Positions 8,291 to 16,648 of a stretch of DNA of 47,941 nucleotides are shown here, one piece after another. Origin of the DNA: Nostoc sp. PA-18-2419 (GTDB lineage: Bacteria; Cyanobacteriota; Cyanobacteriia; Cyanobacteriales; Nostocaceae). The stretch lies in the NCBI RefSeq assembly GCF_005869855.1, contig NZ_SZNH01000028.1, forward strand, positions 34,343-82,283, read 5' to 3'. Made by a program: the position numbers and the translations under genes. The notes below the pieces were generated by a model. That model had not been told where the DNA came from and ran no database searches. It saw only the letters and a program-made list of their open reading frames with translations. Each line of letters starts with the position of its first letter. The first letter of the stretch is position 1.

Positions 8291-10180
8291 CTAACTCTTA
8301 TTAACTGTACTAATAGTTTGTAATAACTGATTAGCTGTATAAGGTTTAGACAAAAAAGCTTTAATACCTATGTCATAAGCTGCATCAACCTTATCTGCTG
8401 AACTCATTCCACTGACAGCAATAATTTTTACATCTGGATTAATTTTTTGCAGAGTACGGATAGTAGTTAACCCATCCATAGATGGCATGAGCATATCAGT
8501 CAAGACAAGAGATATTTCATCTCGGTGTTCTGCATATAAGGCTATAGCTTCAATGCCATCACTGGCTGTAATTGCTTTATAATTATGACTTTCTAATGAT
8601 GTTTTTGTGACATCTCGAATGGCTGCTTCGTCATCTACAACTAAAATTAATTCTCCTTGACCCGAAGGTAATTCTTGCTGCTGTTCTTCTGTAGTTTCCG
8701 TTGCATCTTGTGCTGGCAAATATACCTGAAATTGGCTGCCTTTTCCAGCTTCACTGTATACATTGATAAAACCACCGTGGCTTTTAATAATACCAAGTAC
8801 TGTAGAAAGACCAAGACCAGTACCTTTGCCGAGTTCTTTAGTAGTAAAAAATGGCTCGAATATCCGATCTAATATTTGTGGTCGAATACCGATTCCCCCA
8901 TCAGCAACAGTAATTACAATGTGGTGACCAACTTTAGCATCAATATGCATCTTGGTAAAATTTTCATCAACGAAAAGGTTCTCAGCAAAGATTTTTAAAG
9001 TTCCACCTTTTGGCATAGCATCACGAGCATTAACACACAGATTCATCAGTACTTGATGCAGTTGAGTAGCATCGCCACAAACAGTCCAAAGATTTTGGGG
9101 AATTTGAGTAAAAACTTCTATCGATTTAGGAAAAGTTTCTTTTATAATCTGCTGAATTTCAATTATTAAATGCTTTAATTGTAAAATTGTGCGATCACCT
9201 TCCAGCCCACGAGTAAACGATAATACTTGCTTGACTAAGTTTGCCCCCCGTTTAGCGTTAGCGATCAAGATTGGCAGTAGTCGCCGAGAACGTTCATCAC
9301 GAACTTGTGCTTCTAAGAGTTGAGCTGTCATCAGAATCGGGGCAAGAACATTATTCAAATCGTGGGCGATCCCACTGGCTAAAGTGCCAATGCTTTCCAA
9401 TCGCTGAGCGCGCAGAAATTGGGCTTCTAGTTGTTTTTTTTGCGTAATATCAGTGTTTACAACCAGAATAGTCTGTATTTTTTTATTAAACTCACGTACT
9501 AGTGTCCAACGGCTTTCAACAATAATCTCTTTACCTGATTTTGTTTTTTGATGTAACTCTCCTTCCCAAGAACCATTTTTCATCAAAATACTGAGTGCTT
9601 CTTGAACTTGAGTTGCCTGTTTTTCCTGCCAGAGAGCTCGTGTCTTTTTATTGATCGCTTCCTCTTTTTTCAAACCATACAGATGCTCAGCAGCTTTATT
9701 CCAAAATAAAATTTTATCCTCTAAATCACGCACAAAAATTGCATCTGTGGCAACATCCAGTAAAGCAGCTTGTTCGCGAATTTTCTGTTCTGTTTGTTTA
9801 CGTTCGATAGCATAGCGGATAGAACGCTCTAACAAAGGTGCCGTCAATTGGCTTTTTTCCAGATAATCTGCGGCTCCGGCTTTCATCGCTTCTAGGTCTA
9901 TTTCCCAGTCGCCCTGACCAGTGAGTAAAATTATCGGAGAACAACAGCCGTTGGCAATTGCTTCGCGCAATAATTCTAGTCCATTGTGCGGTCCCAAACG
10001 GTAATCTACAAGATAAATGTCATGTTGCTGCCTAATGATCGCACTCCTGGCTGCTTCATAATTACCTACCCATTGCAGTTCGCAGTCTGCTACCTGGAAT
10101 TCACGGAACCAATAACGAGTCAAAATATAGTCATCTTCGTCATCATCAACGAACAGAACTTTGATGGGGCTGTTGTCCAT
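8291..10180 (-). CDS. Hybrid histidine kinase: REC-PAS-HisKA-HATPase-REC
   Basis: The 629-residue cytosolic signalling protein has five domains in order: a receiver (1-125, phospho-acceptor Asp59), a PAS domain (136-250), a HisKA domain with H273 in the H-box, an HATPase domain (N384 of the N-box, DGGIG near 427, GKGTGLGLS at 451-459) and a second receiver (510-625, Asp562). There is no transmembrane segment. The first receiver suggests it takes phosphate from, or is controlled by, another kinase. The ATG at 10180 lies inside the end of the upstream response regulator gene (35-nt overlap), which implies co-transcription and translational coupling. Its likely partners are the Rcp-like regulator and the predicted photoreceptor kinase upstream on the same strand. 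Confidence 0.9.
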   Translation of the reverse strand: MDNSPIKVLFVDDDEDDYILTRYWFREFQVADCELQWVGNYEAARSAIIRQQHDIYLVDYRLGPHNGLELLREAIANGCCSPIILLTGQGDWEIDLEAMKAGAADYLEKSQLTAPLLERSIRYAIERKQTEQKIREQAALLDVATDAIFVRDLEDKILFWNKAAEHLYGLKKEEAINKKTRALWQEKQATQVQEALSILMKNGSWEGELHQKTKSGKEIIVESRWTLVREFNKKIQTILVVNTDITQKKQLEAQFLRAQRLESIGTLASGIAHDLNNVLAPILMTAQLLEAQVRDERSRRLLPILIANAKRGANLVKQVLSFTRGLEGDRTILQLKHLIIEIQQIIKETFPKSIEVFTQIPQNLWTVCGDATQLHQVLMNLCVNARDAMPKGGTLKIFAENLFVDENFTKMHIDAKVGHHIVITVADGGIGIRPQILDRIFEPFFTTKELGKGTGLGLSTVLGIIKSHGGFINVYSEAGKGSQFQVYLPAQDATETTEEQQQELPSGQGELILVVDDEAAIRDVTKTSLESHNYKAITASDGIEAIALYAEHRDEISLVLTDMLMPSMDGLTTIRTLQKINPDVKIIAVSGMSSADKVDAAYDIGIKAFLSKPYTANQLLQTISTVNKS

Positions 10181-10643
10181 GTTTGTCTCTCATTGCTTCT
10201 GCTGGCAGTTGCACAATTTCAAACCAGTATTTTCCTAGAGTCTTCATTACCTCAACTAATGAGGCAAAAGTCACTGGCTTAATGATGAAAGAGTTTGCAC
10301 CCAAATCATAGGTATTATATATATCTTCTTGAACACCTGATGTTGACAGCATGATCACAGGAATTTGCCGCAGTTGTGGGTCAGTTTTGATTTCTTTGAG
10401 TGCTTCGAGACCGTCTTTTTTGGGCATATTCAAATCTAATAAAATCAACCCTGGATGCGGTTTACTGCTGTTGTCAGCATATAGACCACGGTGGTGTAAA
10501 TAATCCATCAACTCTTCACCATTACTAACAATGTATAGTTCAATTGGCAATTGACTTTCTGCCAACGCCTCACGAACCAACATCCTGTCATCTTCATCAT
10601 CATCAGCCATTAAAATTGTGACGTTTGTTTCTCGACCCTTCAC
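10146..10643 (-). CDS. Single-domain response regulator, Rcp1 type
   Basis: This is a stand-alone receiver protein like Rcp1, the partner of cyanobacterial phytochrome kinases. Visible features are the acidic pocket M-A-D-D-D-E-D-D, the phospho-acceptor in LILLDLNMPKKDG (Asp70 when counted from the chosen start), the S-T-S-G-V-Q switch region and the F-I-I-K-P lysine. The helix-rich C-terminal extension (LGKYWFEIVQLP) is typical of the Rcp subgroup and mediates dimers there. I chose the GTG at 10643, because an AGGAG lies 10 nt before it (10654-10658). An ATG at 10664 would add seven residues. The end overlaps the downstream hybrid kinase. The gene lies 327 bp behind the photoreceptor kinase, so it may have its own promoter. 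Confidence 0.85.
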   Translation of the reverse strand: MKGRETNVTILMADDDEDDRMLVREALAESQLPIELYIVSNGEELMDYLHHRGLYADNSSKPHPGLILLDLNMPKKDGLEALKEIKTDPQLRQIPVIMLSTSGVQEDIYNTYDLGANSFIIKPVTFASLVEVMKTLGKYWFEIVQLPAEAMRDKHGQQPHQSSVR

Positions 10644-10970
10644 TATGCATCGTCTCCTTTGCATTGGTTTATTAGTATGAATCAAGTTATTAACTTGGCA
10701 CAAATGGTAAGTCGCACGTTGACAAAAATAATTAAATATGCAGGCTAGATTTTTAGCTATAAAAGCTTGATTTTTGCAGTACAGTTAACGGGTATTTAAC
10801 GACAAATCACATATTGCATTAGCCGTCTAAAACCTGAAATAATCGAATTTGAGCAATCGCTAACATGATCAACGATTTGGAAAATAAATAAGTCATAGAA
10901 ATTAGAGGGCACAATTGTATAATTAAGCTAATTTTTTAGTATGGTCTTAATCCCTCTCCAGGAAGAAAAA
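10644..10970. other. Spacer between the two kinase-cluster genes
   Basis: This 327-bp AT-rich gap contains no ORF of note. It probably carries the promoter of the Rcp-like regulator. No terminator with a clear T run is visible behind the upstream kinase gene, so read-through is possible. Confidence 0.4.
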
Positions 10971-13900
10971 TTAAGGATGAAAATTGACTGATAATGTCAC
11001 AAAAAACTTTGATCCTTGCCCTGGTTTGCTCTGGGCTGTGATCCTTCCATGATGACGCTCGGTAATTTTCCGACAGATAGCTAAACCAATACCAGTACCT
11101 TCGTATTCAATAGTACTATGTAAACGTTGAAAAACATTAAAAATGCGATCAAGATACTTTTCTTCAAAACCAATACCATTATCTTCTACAACGATTTGAC
11201 AAAGCTCAGAATTAGGCAAAATGTTATTTGCTTGATTGTTTAAAATACTACCATAAATTTTGATTGCAGGTGGTATTTGTGGGCGGTGAAATTTCAGGGC
11301 GTTACCAATGAGATTTTGCAGTAATTGGCGCATCTGTAGAGGATCGGCTTTAATCGTAGGTAACTTGCCGATTTCGACAGTTGCCCCAGTTTGCTGAACA
11401 TACACTTCTAAATCAGACAATACCTCTTGGACAATTTTTGCCAGATTTACCGATACAAAAGGCTGGGCCCTAGTAGTAACTCGTGAAAGTGTTAACAAGT
11501 CTTCAATCAATGTCTGCATTCTATTGACGGCATTGAGCATCCGCTCTAAGTAGTCACGTCCCTGGTCAGTTAACACCTCACTGTAGGTGACTTTCAAGCG
11601 ATCGCCAAAAGTTTTAATCTTACGCAGCGGCTCTTGCAAATCGTGGGAGGCAACAAATGCAAATTCTTGCAATTCTTTATTGGAACGGGCGAGTTCTTGC
11701 CCCTGGCGAGTTTCTTGTTCTAGGATTTGGCTTTGAGCCGAGGCAATACCTATTTGATCTGCCAGCTGTTGCAAAAGTTCAATTTCCCAACTAGTCCACT
11801 CCCGGGAATGAGCGCACTGATGGGCAATTAACAGTCCCCACAGTTGATTTTTCAGTAAAATTGGAACTACAAGGTTGGCTTTGACGGCAAATCGTTGCAG
11901 TAATTCCATGTGGCATGGTTGGATATCAACTTCCGCTATGTCTCTAATTGAACTAATTCGTCCTTGGCGGTACTGCTCAATGTAATTGTCGCCAAAGCAA
12001 GGGTCAATAATTTGCTGTCCCAAAACAACGGGCAAACCGGGAACTACTGCTTCTTGAACTGCCATCAAAGAGTTATTTGGCTGTAGACGCAAGATTAACA
12101 CACGGTCGGCGAGCAGTAACTTTTGCACCTCTGTGACACTGGTTTCGAGAATTCGATCAATTTGTAAAGATTGGCGAATTTTCAGGGTGATATTAGCGAA
12201 CAGTTGCGATCGCATATTTTGGCGCAGTAATTCTGCTTGGGCGCGGTTGCGTTCGTGTAGCACGGCTTGCCGTTCGCTAATATCCATCATTGTGCCCATC
12301 ATTCGCACAGGCTTACCTGTTTGGTCCTGGACAATATAACCGCGATCAAATACGTAGGCATAGGAGCCGTTGCTACGGCGAAAGCGGTATTCATTTGACC
12401 AAAATTTTTCACCGCTATCGATCAAAGCCCGCACTTGGGTGGCGATTCTCTGCCTGTCGTCTGGATGTATGTGTTCGCTCCACCATTGAGCAGTAAAATT
12501 TATTTGCTCTATCGAGTAACCAAACAGTGTTTGTAAAGCTTGATTCCACCACACCTTATTAGTCAGCAAATCCCAATCCCATAAAACATCGTTGGTAGCA
12601 CGGGCGACTATCTGGAAACGTTCTTCGCTTTGGCGCAATTGCTCTTGTGCTAATTTGCGTTCACTGATGTCTGTATGACAACTTGTCATCCGCACTACAT
12701 TACCATCTTCGTCCCAGACTGCCTGACCGCGATTCAAAACCCATTTGTAAGCGCCATCTTTACAGCGAATTCGATGTTCGTTAATAAAAAATGGGGTAAT
12801 CTTGGCAAAGTGATCGGCGATCGCTTGTCTGACAAATCCCATATCATCTGGATGCACTCGTGTTATCCATTCATCTAAATCATCGGAAATTTCCTCTTGT
12901 TGATAACCGAGGATTTTCTTCCAGCGAGTTGAAAAAAATACTCGATTGTTTTTAAGATTCCAATCCCAAATGCCATCATTATTACCCCGCACCACTAACT
13001 GACAGCGTTCTTCGCTTTCTTTGAGTGCTTTTTCGACTCGTTGACGCTCAATAGCAGCAGCTAGAATATTAGCAATAGATTGAAGAAAATAAATTTCATC
13101 TTTGGTGAAGGTCTGGTGTCTGGTTGTGTGTGCCCCTAAAACTCCAAAAGGACGCTCTTTGCCATGAATCACTACACTAATACCGCTTACTACTTGATGG
13201 TCGTGTAGCAGTTGTGGGCCATTGAATCGCGTTTCAGTTCGCAGGTCATCGACAATCACAGGGCCACTGGAAAGCAAGGTATAGCCAGCTTGAGAATTTA
13301 TCAAAGCGCTGACAGTAGCGTTTCCCAGCAACCCAGGTTGCCAACCTACTCCAGCCCTTAGGAGTAATGCATTACCATTTGGCAGTAGTTCTAAAACTTT
13401 ACAATACTCAACTTTTAGGCATTGAGCAACGACGCTAGTACATAAGTTCATCAGTGTAGTCAACTCTGTACCAGCTAGGGCTATTTGACTGAGTTCTGCT
13501 ATTGTTGCTTGCTGGTTAGCATAAACTTCTAGCGCCTCCTGTGCTTGTTTGCATTTGGTGATGTCTATATTGATTGCAGACATTCCCACAGCCACAGAAG
13601 ATTCATCTCGACAGACAACTCCTTTACTTGCTAAATAGCGAATGCTGCCATCAGCCGAAATGACTCGATATTCGATGTCATATTTTACCCCATCCACAAT
13701 AGCCTGCTGATGCGATCGCCTGACTAAATCGCGGTCTTGGCGATGAACGCGGTTGATAAAACCATCATAAGTGTGATTGAAAGTCGCTTCTTCCCTGCCG
13801 AAAAGTGCTTTTAAGTTACCTGAGTAAGTAATTTTGTCAGTCAGAATATCCCAGTTCCAAATGACTATCTCAGCAGATTCTAAGGCTATTCTCAGTTGTG

Positions 13901-14321
13901 CTTCTTGCTGTTGTGCCTGAGCAGTTTGCTGTTGTAATTCCTCTTGGGCACGATGAGCTTCTAGAAGACGGCACAATCTTTGATGTAATATCGGCCATTG
14001 AATCGGCTTAGTAATAAAATCAGTAACACCCACAGCAAAAGCTTTTTCCACAGATGCCCGATTGTCAAAACCGCTAATCATTAACACTGGTGTGTCTTTA
14101 CCATTGGGAAGTGCTTGCAGTTGAGCGCAGCAGTCAAATCCATCTATCTCTGGCATGATCGCATCCAACAATACTATATCTGGATGTAGCCGAGTATAAG
14201 TAGCGATCGCCTCTAAACCGTTACTCGCTTCTACCACTTGATACCCTGCTTCTTTCAATAACTCACACAGATACATTCGCATTAAATGGTCGTCGTCTAC
14301 AACCAGAATCAGGTTAGTCAT
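10971..14321 (-). CDS. Predicted cyanobacteriochrome hybrid histidine kinase (REC-PAS-GAF-PAS-PAS-GAF-HisKA-HATPase)
   Basis: This 1116-residue cytosolic sensor kinase has, in order: a receiver (1-122, Asp53), PAS (144-256), a GAF of ordinary type (274-428), PAS (436-556), PAS (564-684), a second GAF (~720-868), HisKA with H893 (FVASHDLQEPLRKI) and HATPase (~1000-1112; DNGIGF and GTGIGLAI boxes). The second GAF reads like a bilin-binding cyanobacteriochrome domain: D-P-C-F at 773-776 (the DXCF motif), then the canonical C803-H804 exactly 28 residues after C775, followed by VKANLVVPIL and LWGLLIAHQC. That two-cysteine layout matches DXCF photoreceptors such as TePixJ (Cys494/Cys522). I infer a violet/blue- and green-responsive kinase. 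The N-terminal receiver gives a second input. No Shine-Dalgarno site is seen before the ATG at 14321. Confidence 0.87.
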   Translation of the reverse strand: MTNLILVVDDDHLMRMYLCELLKEAGYQVVEASNGLEAIATYTRLHPDIVLLDAIMPEIDGFDCCAQLQALPNGKDTPVLMISGFDNRASVEKAFAVGVTDFITKPIQWPILHQRLCRLLEAHRAQEELQQQTAQAQQQEAQLRIALESAEIVIWNWDILTDKITYSGNLKALFGREEATFNHTYDGFINRVHRQDRDLVRRSHQQAIVDGVKYDIEYRVISADGSIRYLASKGVVCRDESSVAVGMSAINIDITKCKQAQEALEVYANQQATIAELSQIALAGTELTTLMNLCTSVVAQCLKVEYCKVLELLPNGNALLLRAGVGWQPGLLGNATVSALINSQAGYTLLSSGPVIVDDLRTETRFNGPQLLHDHQVVSGISVVIHGKERPFGVLGAHTTRHQTFTKDEIYFLQSIANILAAAIERQRVEKALKESEERCQLVVRGNNDGIWDWNLKNNRVFFSTRWKKILGYQQEEISDDLDEWITRVHPDDMGFVRQAIADHFAKITPFFINEHRIRCKDGAYKWVLNRGQAVWDEDGNVVRMTSCHTDISERKLAQEQLRQSEERFQIVARATNDVLWDWDLLTNKVWWNQALQTLFGYSIEQINFTAQWWSEHIHPDDRQRIATQVRALIDSGEKFWSNEYRFRRSNGSYAYVFDRGYIVQDQTGKPVRMMGTMMDISERQAVLHERNRAQAELLRQNMRSQLFANITLKIRQSLQIDRILETSVTEVQKLLLADRVLILRLQPNNSLMAVQEAVVPGLPVVLGQQIIDPCFGDNYIEQYRQGRISSIRDIAEVDIQPCHMELLQRFAVKANLVVPILLKNQLWGLLIAHQCAHSREWTSWEIELLQQLADQIGIASAQSQILEQETRQGQELARSNKELQEFAFVASHDLQEPLRKIKTFGDRLKVTYSEVLTDQGRDYLERMLNAVNRMQTLIEDLLTLSRVTTRAQPFVSVNLAKIVQEVLSDLEVYVQQTGATVEIGKLPTIKADPLQMRQLLQNLIGNALKFHRPQIPPAIKIYGSILNNQANNILPNSELCQIVVEDNGIGFEEKYLDRIFNVFQRLHSTIEYEGTGIGLAICRKITERHHGRITAQSKPGQGSKFFVTLSVNFHP
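11718..12164 (-). other. GAF domain with DXCF and canonical cysteines (cyanobacteriochrome photosensor)
   Basis: Sub-feature of the kinase gene covering residues ~720-868. The codon for Cys775 (DXCF) is at 11997-11999 and that for the canonical Cys803 is at 11913-11915. Both cysteines and the following histidine are intact, so bilin attachment is plausible. Confidence 0.75.
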
Positions 14322-14602
14322 TTGTCGTTTGTTTTTTGTGCTTTGTGATTAAGCAATGACTGTGCCAATTTTTTAGATGTTTGATTTTGGATTGCAGGAA
14401 AATTTCAACCCTTAACTCCAAATAATCAGCAAATTCTGCTATAAGCCTCATACAGAGTGCCCTGTTGTGATTCCAATCTTCACTTTCGTTATGAGGTTGG
14501 AATCATGAACAAAGACCTAGCAATCTCGGGCTTTGCCCTTTTTTCTCAAGCTACGCCTCACAAAAAATCTTTCTTTATTTTTCATAACTAAAATCAGCAG
14601 CT

Positions 14603-14746
14603 TTAAGGCATGTTTTCAAACTATTCGTTTAGCCTCCTAACTTTTTTCTTGCCTAAATCCCCCTTTGCAAAAGCGATTTAAGGGAATCTTAGCCACCCTT
14701 TGTCAGGCAGTTTGGGGAGAGCTAATAGTTTGAAAACACACCCTAA
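14603..14746. mobile_element. MITE-like element
   Basis: The ends are imperfect terminal inverted repeats of about 22 bp with an exact core, TGTTTTCAAACTATT (14611-14625), facing AATAGTTTGAAAACA (14724-14738). The 144-bp unit contains no ORF, and its interior also has a weak inverted repeat (CCTAAATCCCCCTTTG...). Target-site duplications were not identified. Confidence 0.4.
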
Positions 14747-14752
14747 ACCTTA

Positions 14753-14767
14753 TTGTACTGAGTACAA
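14753..14767. promoter_or_regulatory. 15-nt palindrome, possible operator
   Basis: TTGTACT and AGTACAA flank a central G with perfect symmetry, in the spacer between the photoreceptor kinase and the DUF4912 gene. The binding protein is unknown. Confidence 0.3.
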
Positions 14768-15285
14768 TTATTAATTTTCTTACTTCCTGCAAGAGGACAA
14801 GGGGAGGAAAAAGATTTTTGGAAGCTTTGTATTGTTGTCTTCTTGCCCCTTTGACTCGCCACTTTATATTCAAAAGTCCTTTGCTAATTGGATTTGGGGC
14901 TAACTCTAATCTTAAAGTCATTAAATTATGACATTTTGACTGATAAATAAGATGCTTTGCTACTTTTTGTTATCAAACCATGACAATGCGATCCCATAAG
15001 GGCTGATAAATTCGTGAAATAGCCAAAAAATCTATTCAGACCCCTTGATCCCTACATATGCTTAGTGGTTAATATTGACTTAACAAATTACAACTCCTCC
15101 GATCCCAAAAAAATGCTAAAGGCATAACCAAAGGAATTGATCGGAAATGATTTCGATTTAAAAACAAACTAAAAAACTTAAAACTGGGCAAAACCAGAAG
15201 TCAGGAATAAGAAATTCATCTGGAGTGGATGACATTTTATACTGCATTCTTTAACCAGGGGAAATCATTTACCGCTTAAACTACT

Positions 15286-15290
15286 GGAGG
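15286..15290 (+). promoter_or_regulatory. Ribosome binding site of the DUF4912 gene
   Basis: GGAGG lies 8 nt before the ATG at 15299. It is one of the few strong Shine-Dalgarno sites in the window and fixes the start. Confidence 0.7.
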
Positions 15291-15298
15291 CCAAATTA

Positions 15299-16564
15299 AT
15301 GGCAAAAGAACGCCCGCCACTAGAGGAGATGACCTTACGGCAACTACGTAAAGTTGCTAGCGAATATAGCATCTCTCGCTATAGCCGAATGCGTAAATCT
15401 CAACTGCTCGCATCAATTCAAGAAGTCCAGCGCAGCAAAATTTCGCTCAGTCCATCTCGTTCATTGGAGGCACAAGAAACCGTGGAAGCAGCTAAGTTTG
15501 AATTAGGTCAGGAAGATCGTACTGGTGGATCTCTTACTGATGTTGATGAAGGACTCCCAGATCTGCCTTCTGGTTATGGTGAAAGCCGGATTGTACTCTT
15601 ACCCCGCGATCCCCAATGGGCTTACACTTACTGGGATGTTGCCAATGAACATAAAGAAGAACTGCGTCGCCAAGGGGGACAACAACTGGCGCTACGGATT
15701 TATGATGTTACTGACATTGATATTGATTTTCAAAGTCCCCACAGCATTCAAGAATATCCTGCTGACGAACTAGCAAGAGAATGGTATTTACCAGTTCCAG
15801 TCAGCGATCGCGATTATGTGATCGATGTGGGCTATCGGGCTGCTGATGGTCGCTGGTTAGTACTCGCTCGTTCTGCCAGAGTACGTATTCCTCCCGTCTA
15901 TCCTTCTGACTGGATTGAAGATGTCTTCATCACTGTTGACTTTGAAGAAGACTTGCATGAAAAGACTCAGTACGAACTGGTTCCACCTGCCCAGAAGGCC
16001 GCAGCAGCAGCTAATGCTGCCAATGGCGTTAATGGTGCAAATGGCAACCCCATCTACGACCAAATCTTTGGCCTAGCCGAATCTGCCGAAGCACAACGCG
16101 TTGCTGGTTCTCTGTTTGGCTCCATGCAGCAAGCACCAGGTTTAGTACGTCCCGAACAAGCCATCAGTTCCTACGTTTTCCCCTCTGGTGTAGGTTTGTG
16201 GGCAGTTCCTACTGCGTCAGGTTTAACCATGTCTGGTGTAGGAATGTCAGGTGTTGGCTTCTCGGCTTCCGCCGTACCAGTGCGTCCGCGCAAGTTTTGG
16301 TTGATAGCCGATGCTGAATTGATTGTTTATGGTGCAACCGAACCCGATGCTAACGTAACGATTGGTGGTCGTCCAATTAAACTCAATCCAGATGGTACAT
16401 TCCGCTTCCAGATGTCCTTCCAAGATGGTTTAATTGACTATCCAATTGTGGCTGTGGCTGCTGACGGCGAGCAAACCCGGTCAATTCAGATGAAATTTAA
16501 TCGTGAAACACCATCCCGGAATACTAACACCAAAGAAGACGCTGTTTTAGAATGGTTCTCTTAA
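15299..16564 (+). CDS. DUF4912 protein with Rho-N/SAP-like N-terminus
   Basis: The function is not established. The 421-residue protein begins with a Rho-termination-factor-N or SAP-like helix pair (EMTLRQLRKVASEY, then RMRKSQLLASI) that in other proteins touches nucleic acid. A DUF4912 domain follows (~90-215; LPSGYGESRIVLLPRDPQWA, AYTYWDV, YVIDVGYRAADGRW). Next comes a low-complexity Ala/Asn/Gly linker (~235-250), a Gly/Ser/Val-rich stretch near 310-325, and a C-terminal beta domain (~333-405) with F-W-L-I-A-D-A-E-L-I-V-Y-G-A-T-E-P. Proteins of this make-up are common in cyanobacteria. There is no signal peptide. A strong terminator follows 46 bp after the stop, so it is transcribed alone. 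Confidence 0.82.
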   Translation: MAKERPPLEEMTLRQLRKVASEYSISRYSRMRKSQLLASIQEVQRSKISLSPSRSLEAQETVEAAKFELGQEDRTGGSLTDVDEGLPDLPSGYGESRIVLLPRDPQWAYTYWDVANEHKEELRRQGGQQLALRIYDVTDIDIDFQSPHSIQEYPADELAREWYLPVPVSDRDYVIDVGYRAADGRWLVLARSARVRIPPVYPSDWIEDVFITVDFEEDLHEKTQYELVPPAQKAAAAANAANGVNGANGNPIYDQIFGLAESAEAQRVAGSLFGSMQQAPGLVRPEQAISSYVFPSGVGLWAVPTASGLTMSGVGMSGVGFSASAVPVRPRKFWLIADAELIVYGATEPDANVTIGGRPIKLNPDGTFRFQMSFQDGLIDYPIVAVAADGEQTRSIQMKFNRETPSRNTNTKEDAVLEWFS

Positions 16565-16609
16565 GTTTTAGTCATTAGGTTAACCGCTGAGCGATATTTT
16601 AAATTATTC

Positions 16610-16640
16610 CCCGCTATAGTAATTCTGTAGCGGGTTTTTT
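16610..16640 (+). terminator. Intrinsic terminator after the DUF4912 gene
   Basis: CCCGCTA (16610-16616) pairs with TAGCGGG (16628-16634), followed by six T's. The T run ends 8 nt before the next start codon at 16649. Confidence 0.9.
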
Positions 16641-16648
16641 GCACGATT

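Larger units (their letters stand above)
14322..15298. other. Large divergent spacer (977 bp) with several inverted repeats
   Basis: There is no convincing gene here. It holds an inverted repeat TGATTCCAATCTT / GAGGTTGGAATCA (14468-14505), a MITE-like element (14603-14746), a 15-nt palindrome TTGTACT-G-AGTACAA (14753-14767), and an inverted repeat TCCGATC...GATCGGA (15098-15145) in the likely leader of the DUF4912 gene. The 72-codon frame at 14703-14921 has no family resemblance and spans the element end. Confidence 0.5.

Noticed and set aside
10990..14300. First GAF domain (residues 274-428) as a second photosensor
   Set aside because: It lacks both the C-H and DXCF motifs and reads like the general GAF type found before PAS domains.
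14703..14921. 72-codon minus-strand frame
   Set aside because: It overlaps the end of the MITE-like element, has an implausible composition and no family resemblance or ribosome binding site.
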